Assembly: GCF_003350295.1 (NCBI RefSeq) | Contig: NZ_QLYY01000020.1 | Span: 1 to 64,000 of the forward strand | DNA length: 64,000 nucleotides | Direction of reading: 5' to 3' | Source of the DNA: Vibrio tetraodonis | Lineage (GTDB): Bacteria > Pseudomonadota > Gammaproteobacteria > Enterobacterales > Vibrionaceae | Shown: positions 18,002 through 25,248 of the stretch, piece by piece | How the letters are laid out: each line of letters opens with the position of its first letter | Position numbering within the stretch: position 1 is the first letter of the stretch | Translations under genes and position numbers: made by a program | The notes under the pieces: model-generated | What the model saw: only the letters and a program-made list of their open reading frames with translations | Databases searched by the model: none | What the model was told of the DNA's origin: nothing

Positions 18002-18656
18002 TATCACTCTTGAAGCTAGGGCCGACAACAAAGTCGCCTCTCTCAGCCCTAAAGAGCAATGGATGCCCCGAGAAGCTTCACCTCTCGCCCATGTGGAATT
18101 TATAAAACCTGACCAACTATATCAGGAGACGAGCGTTGACATCCGTGAGATAAAAGGTTTAACCCACTTTATCTTGAGGGGAAAAACAGAGAACCCCGCT
18201 TTTACTTCTGGGGTTGAAAAGGCGCTTGGCGTAGCGCTTCCAGTTGCACCGAGAACGTCCGTTCAAACCGATAGTCTGCGTGTTTTCTGGCAATCTCCTG
18301 ATGAATGGTTGATTATTGGAGAGCCTAATTCAGCGACGGCAATCGAATTAGCTTTGCATCAGCATTTAGAGGGGCATTATGCGGTCACTGAAGTGAGCAG
18401 TGGTCAAACTCTTCTGAGGCTGAGCGGGGCAAATGCTGAAAATGTAATAAAAAAATCAACCTTGTATGACGTCCATATCCGTCAGTTTCTGATAGGCCAT
18501 GTGGCTGGAACCACGTTTGCCAAATCACAAATTCAAATTCGGCGTATTGGTGAACAGGCATTTGAGCTTGTTGTTCGTCGAAGTTTCGCCGACTACCTAT
18601 GGATGTGGCTAATGGATGCAGGGCGTGAGTATGGTGTGGTCTTTCATAAAGACTAG
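17994..18656 (+). CDS. soxG: Sarcosine oxidase gamma subunit
   Basis: A 220-residue subunit with the weakly conserved SoxG fold related to GcvT. The typical blocks WQSPDEWLIIG, DVSSGQTxLRLSG (here EVSSGQTLLRLSG) and VRRSFADYLWMWLMDAG-like C-terminus are present. The start was set at ATG 17994 after GGAGAG, overlapping soxA by 8 bp; a frame starting 24 bp upstream lacks its own ribosome site. It completes soxBDAG. Confidence 0.93.
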   Translation: MSDITLEARADNKVASLSPKEQWMPREASPLAHVEFIKPDQLYQETSVDIREIKGLTHFILRGKTENPAFTSGVEKALGVALPVAPRTSVQTDSLRVFWQSPDEWLIIGEPNSATAIELALHQHLEGHYAVTEVSSGQTLLRLSGANAENVIKKSTLYDVHIRQFLIGHVAGTTFAKSQIQIRRIGEQAFELVVRRSFADYLWMWLMDAGREYGVVFHKD

Positions 18657-18666
18657 CCAGGCAACC

Positions 18667-18696
18667 AGTCGCCAAACCGATCTGGTATTGGCGACT
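18667..18696 (+). promoter_or_regulatory. Intercistronic hairpin between soxG and purU
   Basis: AGTCGCCAA pairs perfectly with TTGGCGACT across 12 bases. No T run follows, so partial termination or message stabilisation is more likely than full termination. Confidence 0.5.
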
Positions 18697-18722
18697 TATA
18701 ATAACAGTCTTAAGGTGACTTA

Positions 18723-19595
18723 ATGAATCAATCAAATTCCAACTACATTTTAACCGCAAGCTGTCCGAGCCGTATTGGGACAGTGGATGTAGTGACCCGC
18801 TTTTTATGTGAATCTGGATGTTATATATCTGAGTTAAACTCTTTTGATGATGAGTTGAACCAGCGCTTTTTTATCCGAGTCGAGTTTGCTCAAGAGGGCA
18901 GTGGAAAGTTTGATGAGCAAGCTTTTAAGCAAGGTTTTGGTGAACGCAGCAAAGCCTTTGATATGGAATGGGAATTGACCGATAAGAGTTACAGACCATC
19001 TGTGGTGATCATGGTGTCTAAATATGACCATTGTTTGAACGATTTACTCTATCGCTATCGCACCCATAATCTGCCTGTTGATATCAAAGCCGTGATTTCT
19101 AATCATGAAGATCTGAGATCATTGGCGCAATGGCATGATATTCCTTACCACTGCTTTCCTATTTCCCATGAGACCAAGTCACAACAAGAAGCACAGGTGC
19201 AAAAAATATTGGATGATGTCGGTTGCGAGTTATTAATTCTTGCCCGATACATGCAAGTTTTGTCTGATGAAATGTGTGAACAATGGTCACGAAAAGCCAT
19301 TAACATTCATCACTCTTTGTTACCCGGTTTTAAAGGCGCAAAACCTTATCATCAAGCTTATGATAAAGGCGTGAAACTCGTCGGAGCCACAGCACACTAT
19401 GTCAGTAGCGACCTAGATGAAGGGCCAATTATTACTCAAGGTATGGCAAACGTTAATCATACCTATTACCCCAAAGATTTGATCAAAAAAGGTAAGGATA
19501 TTGAAGCGCTAACGCTCGCCAAAGCGATTCAATATCATATTGAAAAGCGTGTATTTTTATTTAACGACAAAACGATAGTTTTTGAACGTTCCTAA
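18723..19595 (+). CDS. purU: Formyltetrahydrofolate deformylase
   Basis: A 290-residue enzyme that hydrolyses 10-formyl-THF to formate and THF. An N-terminal ACT domain (YILTASCPSRIGTVDVVTRFL) is followed by a formyltransferase fold with the catalytic block INIHHSLLPGFKGAKPYHQAY and TAHYVSSDLDEGPII. In the sarcosine locus it frees THF that has become trapped as formyl-THF, matching purU2 in Pseudomonas sox operons. AAGGTGA lies before the ATG. Confidence 0.96.
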   Translation: MNQSNSNYILTASCPSRIGTVDVVTRFLCESGCYISELNSFDDELNQRFFIRVEFAQEGSGKFDEQAFKQGFGERSKAFDMEWELTDKSYRPSVVIMVSKYDHCLNDLLYRYRTHNLPVDIKAVISNHEDLRSLAQWHDIPYHCFPISHETKSQQEAQVQKILDDVGCELLILARYMQVLSDEMCEQWSRKAINIHHSLLPGFKGAKPYHQAYDKGVKLVGATAHYVSSDLDEGPIITQGMANVNHTYYPKDLIKKGKDIEALTLAKAIQYHIEKRVFLFNDKTIVFERS

Positions 19596-19667
19596 CTTGT
19601 TTTATCGTCTATTCGGCTAAGGCCGGTATTTTCGCACTGTAAGTTCAAGAAAAACTAAAGCAAGCGA

Positions 19668-19716
19668 TAGCTCGACCTGTCACCTCAGTGACAACAAAAG
19701 TCGAGCTAGGCTTTTT
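19668..19716 (+). terminator. Terminator after purU
   Basis: TAGCTCGAC (19668-19676) pairs with GTCGAGCTA (19700-19708), enclosing a nested TGTCAC/GTGACA stem, then GGCTTTTT. It ends the glyA-sox-purU transcript. Confidence 0.75.
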
Positions 19717-19761
19717 GCACCCCAAATTTCGCATTCAAACGAGAAATAAGGAAGATTCTGT

Positions 19762-21183
19762 ATGACGAAAATAGATAAAGCCTCTAAGCCTAGCTTAGCC
19801 ATGGCGATAGCACCTATCGCAATTACTCTTTGTATTTTGGCGATACAACTTTTTGTTTTTAATGATTTTACGCCTCATATACCACTGATTGTTGGTATTA
19901 GCGTTACCGCTTTTTTGGCTTGGTTTAGAGGTTATCGTTGGCATGATATTGAAGATGGTATTTTACATACGGTTCGTCTTGCGATGCAATCTCTCGCTAT
20001 CTTAATGTTGGTCGGTATGATAGTTGGTATCTGGATTGCCAGTGGCACTGTGCCTTTATTGATACAATATGGCCTGACTATGCTCAATCCACAGATATTT
20101 CTGGCGGCAAGTATGGTGTTGTGTTCTATCGTTTCTTTGTCTCTTGGCACCTCTTGGGGGACGGTTAGTACGGTTGGATTAGCCTTGGTGGGTATTGGCG
20201 CTGGCTTTGATATTCCGATTTATTGGACGGCTGGAGCTGTGGTTTCAGGCGCGTTTTTTGGCGACAAAATGTCCCCCTTATCGGACACAACGAATTTAGC
20301 CCCTGCAGTAATCGGTGTAGACCTCTTCCAACATATAAAAAACATGTTGCCCACTACAGTTCCTGCCATGTTAATTGCATTTGGTATTTATCTATTCGTT
20401 GGTCTCAATAACGGCCCTTTGGGAGACGATGCATTAAGTCAGATACACCTGATTAACACCAATATTGAAGCTAATTTCAATTTATCTGCTTGGCTTTTAA
20501 TTCCCCCTTTTTTAGTGCTCGCGTGTTCTTTCTTTAAGCTACCTACATTACCTTCTTTGTTTGCTGGTGTGGTGAGCGGTGCTGTTATTGCACACTTTAT
20601 GCAGAATGTGTCTTTGCATGAGTTATTTCAATATGCACAGAGCGGGTATCAAATACAAACTGGGGTGTCAGAACTTGATAGCCTGCTTGCAAGAGGGGGC
20701 ATTCAGTCAATGGCATGGGTGATCACTTTGATCATGATATCGCTTGGTTTTGGTGGTGCACTGGAAAGAACCCGATGTTTGGAAACTATCGTTGAGGCGA
20801 TATTGAGCAAAAGCTGTTCGTTCTTTCGTCTCCAAGCCTCAGCACTGGGTACATCAATAGCAACCAATTTAGTGGCTGGGGATCCATATCTATCCATTAG
20901 TTTACCTGGGCGGATGTTTGTGCCTGTGTATGAAGCAAAAGGTTACTCTAAGCTGAATTTATCTCGAGCTGTGGAAGAAGGAGGAACGCTTATTTCGCCG
21001 CTTGTCCCTTGGAATGCTGGTGGCGCTGTGGTGATCAGCGCATTAGGGCTTGGGATTGCCGAGGGGAATATAGAAAACTTACTCTACATACCTCTCGCGT
21101 TTGCTTGCTGGGTATCGCCAGTCATTAGCCTGATATACGCGTCGACGGAGCGATTTGTTATGCGAGAAGCAAGTTATAGCTGA
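19762..21183 (+). CDS. NhaC-family Na+/H+ (or substrate/Na+) antiporter
   Basis: A 473-residue protein with about eleven hydrophobic segments. NhaC-family marks include SLGTSWGTVSTVGLAL, GAVVSGAFFGDKMSPLSDTTNLAPAV and, late in the protein, EEGGTLISPLVPWNAGG. Members exchange Na+ for H+ or swap malate/lactate (MleN). It has its own ribosome site (AAGGAAG) and follows the purU terminator, so it may be separately transcribed. Placement beside the sarcosine genes suggests a link to osmolyte-related sodium handling, but this is only inference. Substrate cannot be read from the sequence. Confidence 0.85.
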   Translation: MTKIDKASKPSLAMAIAPIAITLCILAIQLFVFNDFTPHIPLIVGISVTAFLAWFRGYRWHDIEDGILHTVRLAMQSLAILMLVGMIVGIWIASGTVPLLIQYGLTMLNPQIFLAASMVLCSIVSLSLGTSWGTVSTVGLALVGIGAGFDIPIYWTAGAVVSGAFFGDKMSPLSDTTNLAPAVIGVDLFQHIKNMLPTTVPAMLIAFGIYLFVGLNNGPLGDDALSQIHLINTNIEANFNLSAWLLIPPFLVLACSFFKLPTLPSLFAGVVSGAVIAHFMQNVSLHELFQYAQSGYQIQTGVSELDSLLARGGIQSMAWVITLIMISLGFGGALERTRCLETIVEAILSKSCSFFRLQASALGTSIATNLVAGDPYLSISLPGRMFVPVYEAKGYSKLNLSRAVEEGGTLISPLVPWNAGGAVVISALGLGIAEGNIENLLYIPLAFACWVSPVISLIYASTERFVMREASYS

Positions 21184-21217
21184 GTTTATTTGGCCCTATT
21201 TTTATTGTTAAAGGTGC

Positions 21218-21248
21218 TTGACCTTACCCTTAGGGCAAGGTCTATCCT
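21218..21248 (+). promoter_or_regulatory. CueR/MerR-type promoter with 19-bp spacer
   Basis: TTGACC (-35, 21218-21223) and TATCCT (-10, 21243-21248) are separated by 19 bp. The spacer region holds the dyad ACCTTACCC-TTA-GGGCAAGGT (21221-21241, one mismatch). Long spacer plus ACCTT...AAGGT dyad is the signature of promoters twisted open by MerR-family metal sensors, and this wording matches CueR sites of copA/cueO. The downstream copper genes fit. The cueR gene itself is not in the window. Confidence 0.85.
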
Positions 21249-21271
21249 CAACCTTCAAACCAAGGGATACT

Positions 21272-21721
21272 ATGCAGCACTCACTTAAACACACATTGAT
21301 CACGTTACTCAGTATCTTAGCCATGCTGATGACAAGTTATGTGTCTAGTGCAATGGCAGCAAATAGTATGCCTTCCGCTTTGATGCCATCGAGTGACATG
21401 CCTTGTCATACTCAAAAAATTAGCTCTTTGGCCACATCAACCGAAAGCGCTCAAACAAGTCCCAATGAGAGCTGTCATTCAATGGCTAACTCGTCATTTG
21501 GTGGCTCTGATAAAGCAGTATCAGACACTATGACTCATTGTCAGGGAGCAAACTCAAGCATTGATAACTGCTGCCCTTCAGTTTGTTCCGGCGTGCTATA
21601 CCCAATAGGTACGCTCGGCTCGTTGGATATAGTGCCTATCTCATTAGCTCTTCATCAATCACTCAAATTGGATCTGGCTGTCGCACATATCGATGGCTTA
21701 CTGCGCCCACCCTCCTTGTAG
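21272..21721 (+). CDS. Secreted Cys/Met/His-rich protein, probable copper binder
   Basis: A 149-residue protein with a signal peptide (about residues 1-29, ending SSAMA). The rest is rich in metal ligands: MPCH, ESCHSM, MTHCQ and NCCPSVCSG, plus several Met. It resembles CopL-like metal-binding proteins found in copper operons, but I cannot name the family firmly. AAGGGA precedes the ATG at 21272, 24 bp after the CueR-type -10. The mature protein would sit in the periplasm or outer membrane and bind or buffer copper. Confidence 0.75.
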   Translation: MQHSLKHTLITLLSILAMLMTSYVSSAMAANSMPSALMPSSDMPCHTQKISSLATSTESAQTSPNESCHSMANSSFGGSDKAVSDTMTHCQGANSSIDNCCPSVCSGVLYPIGTLGSLDIVPISLALHQSLKLDLAVAHIDGLLRPPSL

Positions 21722-21818
21722 TTCAATCCTCATTTTTGTTCGTAGGTAAACTTACGCGCTCTGCTGATCAGACATTAGCGCGCATAAGATCACATATATA
21801 TTCCAAAAAGGGAAAATA

Positions 21819-22283
21819 ATGAAAAAGACATTTATTTCACTATTTCTATTGGCTTTAACAAGCTCGGTTCAAGCAGACGCTGGCCATTCTCAGGCTGGTG
21901 CGAAGGACATGTCACAAGTTGGTATGCCAGCAAAGGGTGCTCAGCCAGACAAAGTTATTCATGTTGTGCTTAATGATGACATGACGATTCAATTTAAAAA
22001 AGAGGTCAATATAGAGCCTGATGATGTGGTCCAGTTTGTGGTGATGAATGTTGGAAAAATTGACCACGAGTTTACCATTGGCTCAGCGAAAGAGCAGCTA
22101 GAGCATAGAGAAATGATGAAATCTATGCCTCACCACATGCACGACTCAGGCAGCGCTGTAACTGTTAAGCCAGGGGAAGCAAAACAGCTACTTTGGCACT
22201 TTCATGGGGACAATAAGGTGGAATTTGCTTGTAATATTCCAGGACATGCTGAAGCGGGTATGGTGAAAAAAGTCACCTTGTAG
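21819..22283 (+). CDS. Periplasmic cupredoxin (CopI-like)
   Basis: A 154-residue exported protein with a signal peptide (about 1-19, VQA) and a plastocyanin/azurin fold. The type 1 copper ligands are visible: His in KIDHEF, Cys and His in ACNIPGH, and Met in AGM four residues on. A Met/His-rich loop (MMKSMPHHMHD) precedes them. Such proteins (CopI of Vibrio and Rubrivivax) protect the periplasm from copper. It follows the Cys-rich gene by 97 bp and is likely controlled by the same CueR-type promoter. AAGGGA lies before the ATG. Confidence 0.88.
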   Translation: MKKTFISLFLLALTSSVQADAGHSQAGAKDMSQVGMPAKGAQPDKVIHVVLNDDMTIQFKKEVNIEPDDVVQFVVMNVGKIDHEFTIGSAKEQLEHREMMKSMPHHMHDSGSAVTVKPGEAKQLLWHFHGDNKVEFACNIPGHAEAGMVKKVTL

Positions 22284-22726
22284 TGGTATAAGCCATGTTG
22301 TGGTTCGCCAGTGAATCGGAGATCTGGCGAATTCATCAGGTAGTAATGATAGTATCAAAAGCAAACCAACACTAATGATGTAAGTCAACGAATAACAGTG
22401 TTATTGCCAGTTACAATGGAAAACGGTTCGCAGTGTGATTACCAAAATCTATATGGGTAATGGTGAATCGGGCTGTCTATTCCCATAATTAGTCCAAACT
22501 TGAAGTTGTGATATGTACTGGCGAAACAGGGCAAAATTGAAGAGTCTGATTCGCTACAAAGCGTTAATTTTCTGCATATTGTTTAGAAGAGACACTTGTT
22601 CAGGAAAAGCTGTGATACGCAACCTTTTTTCTAGCTGTACATAAGCTGCGCTTTTCGGTAGCATGTCGCTCCTTCTTAATTTCCCTGACTGACAAGGCTT
22701 GAGCGGCATATAAACGCTCGGACATC
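22284..22726. other. 443-bp intergenic region without recognised genes
   Basis: It contains one 8-bp stem (TTCGCCAG 22304-22311 with CTGGCGAA 22324-22331) just after the cupredoxin gene, lacking a T tract. The word CTGGCGAA recurs near 22518. I see no protein-coding frame with a ribosome site, no tRNA and no clear promoter. Confidence 0.5.
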
Positions 22727-23335
22727 ATGCGTAGTATTCACACCAACATAAAACCTGAGTTTGAGCCTTTATTATCTGAGCTAGCGATACACGCTTTACT
22801 TCATCTAAGAACCAATTACAGCGCTAAAGCATTAGCGCACAAATCTCGGTCTGAAATTAATGATATTCTTTCTGCTTGGCTTAATAAAGCAGGGAATAGC
22901 AAGAAATACAAACCCTTTAAGAAGAAAATACGTTCTCTAGTGACTCATGCTCGTTCACAGCGCTTAGATATGGAGTCGATGCTAGATAATTTATTATCAC
23001 CTTTATATGGTGATGAGCTTCCTCATTTGGATAGTTTCCTTCTGCTTATTAATATGCTTGAAAAAGAACTCAATACGACGGTATTGGTATCAAGCCCAGA
23101 GAGTGTTGATTTGTCCTATAACTCAACGAGCTGTTTACTTTGTGTTTTGTCACCAGATCTTAATGTGCATTTTGATAACAGAAATCGCTTAACCAAGGGT
23201 ATTTCAATGTTATTTCGTGGTTCTCGAGGGGAAAAACACGCCATATTGCGTATCATATACGCATCTTCGATATTTGAGCATAACGTCGATTATGAAGATG
23301 AAGACTTTCTACGCTTCTGTCTAACCCTTAAGTAG
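22727..23335 (+). CDS. Uncharacterised protein, possibly DUF2913 family
   Basis: A 202-residue soluble protein of unknown function. The N-terminal half is helical and basic; the second half contains SFLLLINMLEKEL, NSTSCLLCVLSPDLNVHFDN and ISMLFRGSRGE. The order helical domain, short SF(L/I)xxL helix, then a strand block ending in WF/LFRG resembles Vibrio DUF2913 proteins as I remember them, but the match is loose. The ATG at 22727 has no strong ribosome site. It stands alone between two long non-coding stretches. Confidence 0.7.
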   Translation: MRSIHTNIKPEFEPLLSELAIHALLHLRTNYSAKALAHKSRSEINDILSAWLNKAGNSKKYKPFKKKIRSLVTHARSQRLDMESMLDNLLSPLYGDELPHLDSFLLLINMLEKELNTTVLVSSPESVDLSYNSTSCLLCVLSPDLNVHFDNRNRLTKGISMLFRGSRGEKHAILRIIYASSIFEHNVDYEDEDFLRFCLTLK

Positions 23336-23522
23336 CCTATTGTTACCATTAAATAATCTAAAGTGAAAAATAATGTGCTTTTGTGCGCCGAAAAAGCGAT
23401 CGCGTGTTTTGGTCTGGCTCGCCTAACTACGGCGCATCTTCCTTTTAAGTGATAAATAAAACAATAGCGTCTATGCTTGTTATATCGGCATGGAGTATTT
23501 TGTTTAATCCATGTTTGCGATT

Positions 23523-23604
23523 GGGAATGAAAGGCAGTTCTGTCTCCTTTATGACTTTCACTTCCCAGCTTATAAAACGGCAGCCATTAGCTGCCGTTTG
23601 TTTT
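23523..23604 (+). ncRNA. Candidate small RNA: hairpin with exposed CUCCUUU loop plus terminator
   Basis: GGGAATGAAAG (23523-23533) pairs with CTTTCACTTCCC (23555-23566), 11 bp with a single bulged C, around a 21-base loop that contains TCTCCTTT, an anti-Shine-Dalgarno word. A strong terminator (23575-23604) follows directly. Hairpin, unpaired anti-SD loop and intrinsic terminator with a T-rich tail is the layout of Hfq-dependent sRNAs. The 5' end and promoter are not determined; the real transcript may start further upstream. Confidence 0.4.
23575..23604. terminator. Rho-independent terminator, no gene assigned
   Basis: AAACGGCAGC pairs with GCTGCCGTTT around CATTA, followed by GTTTT. The A-rich upstream side would let it work in both directions. 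The nearest upstream protein gene ends 240 bp earlier. Confidence 0.75.
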
Positions 23605-23744
23605 GCTCAATTATATGGCGATTTTGGTAAGTGTTAATTTTCCCCATAGTCTCTTTACCCTTCAAATTTTCATCTATTTATTAATCTTTGTGTAACTAGG
23701 TGTGGTTTTTGCTCATTTGTCGCACTAAAGAGACAGTAATTACT

Positions 23745-23761
23745 ATCTGCTCGGACCACTT
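23745..23761. promoter_or_regulatory. Candidate FadR operator upstream of fadL
   Basis: ATCTGCTCGGACCACTT matches the E. coli fadB FadR site ATCTGGTACGACCAGAT at 12 of 17 positions, keeping the TGxT...GACCA core. It lies 230 bp before fadL, a classic FadR target. Confidence 0.45.
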
Positions 23762-23926
23762 TTTGTTTATTTTCCTATCTAATACCACGTCCTTAACAAA
23801 TTGTTGACATCAATCTGATTGGGGCGCTCAGAGGCGTTTAATCCTTCTAGAGAGCAATATAATTATAGTTTTGTTACTAGCGTGACTATTTCCTATTGAA
23901 TCCATCATTTTGATAATAAATCTTGA

Positions 23927-23953
23927 GGTGATTAAGCGTAAAAACGCATCACC
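23927..23953 (+). promoter_or_regulatory. Leader hairpin before fadL
   Basis: GGTGAT and GCGT pair with ACGC and ATCACC around AAAA, with a TAA bulge. It lies 37 bp upstream of the fadL ATG and probably folds in the 5' leader. Confidence 0.45.
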
Positions 23954-23990
23954 AATTTATGTCTAACTCTATCCATATAAAGAGGCAAGA

Positions 23991-25238
23991 ATGAACACAA
24001 AGCAGTGCTCCTTGTTAGCAGTGTCCATCCTACTCGCCAGCCAAGCACACTCGGCAGGCTTTCAAGTGGCGGAGCATTCCGCATCCGGTTTAGGTCGAGC
24101 ATTTTCGGGCGAAGGCGCTATTGCCGATAATGCTAGTGTGTTGGCTCGCAACCCAGCAGCCATGATGAGGTTTGAGCAAGCAGCCTTTTCAGGCGCCATC
24201 TCTTTTATCGATCCAGAAATTGATGTCAAAGATGTCAGCAATAATGAGCAATCCAATGACATCGCGCCTTTTCAGATTGTGCCTGCGAGCTACTACATAG
24301 CGCCAATTAATCAAAGCTGGGCTTGGGGTCTTGGTTTATTTACCAATTATGGCGTTGCGACCGACTACCCAACCGATATCTCAGCGGGTGATATGGCGGG
24401 TAATACCTCGCTGCGTTCAGTCAACTTAAACCCTAATGTTGCCTATCGCTTAAATGAATCATGGAGCTTTGGCGTAGGTGTAAATTTGGTTTATGCCGAA
24501 GCTGAATTAACCCGCTATAAAGGCGAAACCACGACCGCGAGTGGTGGTGATGCTAATGATAAATTAATCGGTATGACGGGGGAGACGTTTGGCTATGGTT
24601 GGAATATCGGCACCTTATATGAGCTTGATGAGGATAATCGCTTTTCTTTAGCTTATCGCTCTGCGGTTAACTTAGATTTTGATGAGGGTAAATTTAGTTC
24701 TTATAGTTCAGGGATTGCCACAGAGCCTACGGTGACTGGGCGCCTTAAAGTTGAGTTACCAGCGATTATTGAGTTTTCTGGTTTTCATCAGTTGAACTCC
24801 CAGTGGGCTGTACACTACAGCTGGCAGCGCACGGATTGGAGCACCTTTACTAAGCTTGAAGCCACTAATCCAAACTGTACCTTTGACGGTGTCCCAGGTC
24901 GATGCTTCTATAAAGCGGAAGACTATAACGATAATGATCGTTTATCACTCGGCGCAACATACCAACTCAATAAAGAATGGACCTTAAGAGCTGGCTACGC
25001 CTTTGATGAGCAAGCCGGTAAAGCGACACTAAGCATTCCAGACAGTGATCGTCATTGGTATAGCACAGGTTTCACCTACCAATGGAGCCCAGCTTTATCC
25101 TTTGATGCAGGCTTTGCGCTGGTATTAAGTGATGATGGTTCGTTTAAAGAAACGAATGCTTTAAAAGAAGAGCGCACTTTTGAGTCACAAGGTCGCGCCT
25201 TTATCTCCTCGATACAAATCAATTACGCATTTAATTAA
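23991..25238 (+). CDS. fadL: Long-chain fatty acid outer-membrane transporter FadL
   Basis: A 415-residue outer-membrane beta-barrel. A signal peptide (1-22, AHSA) is followed by the FadL N-terminal hatch sequence GFQVAEHSASGLGRAFSGEGAIADNAS and the NPA kink motif (RNPAAMMRF). It ends in an aromatic-rich strand with a terminal aromatic residue before Asn (NYAFN). It imports long-chain fatty acids. The next gene, volA, starts 10 bp later, so fatty acids released at the surface by VolA can be taken up directly, as described for V. cholerae. Confidence 0.95.
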   Translation: MNTKQCSLLAVSILLASQAHSAGFQVAEHSASGLGRAFSGEGAIADNASVLARNPAAMMRFEQAAFSGAISFIDPEIDVKDVSNNEQSNDIAPFQIVPASYYIAPINQSWAWGLGLFTNYGVATDYPTDISAGDMAGNTSLRSVNLNPNVAYRLNESWSFGVGVNLVYAEAELTRYKGETTTASGGDANDKLIGMTGETFGYGWNIGTLYELDEDNRFSLAYRSAVNLDFDEGKFSSYSSGIATEPTVTGRLKVELPAIIEFSGFHQLNSQWAVHYSWQRTDWSTFTKLEATNPNCTFDGVPGRCFYKAEDYNDNDRLSLGATYQLNKEWTLRAGYAFDEQAGKATLSIPDSDRHWYSTGFTYQWSPALSFDAGFALVLSDDGSFKETNALKEERTFESQGRAFISSIQINYAFN

Positions 25239-25248
25239 GGTCTAAGGA

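Larger units (their letters stand above)
23336..23990. other. 655-bp region upstream of fadL
   Basis: No convincing protein gene. It holds a structured RNA candidate ending in a terminator (23523-23604), a FadR-like site (23745-23761), an imperfect palindrome ATTGTTGACATCAAT at about 23811-23825, a TATAAT at 23858-23863 and a 10-bp leader hairpin (23927-23953). Confidence 0.6.

Noticed and set aside
23449..23637. 62-residue frame across the sRNA candidate
   Set aside because: It runs through both arms of the terminator and has no ribosome site.
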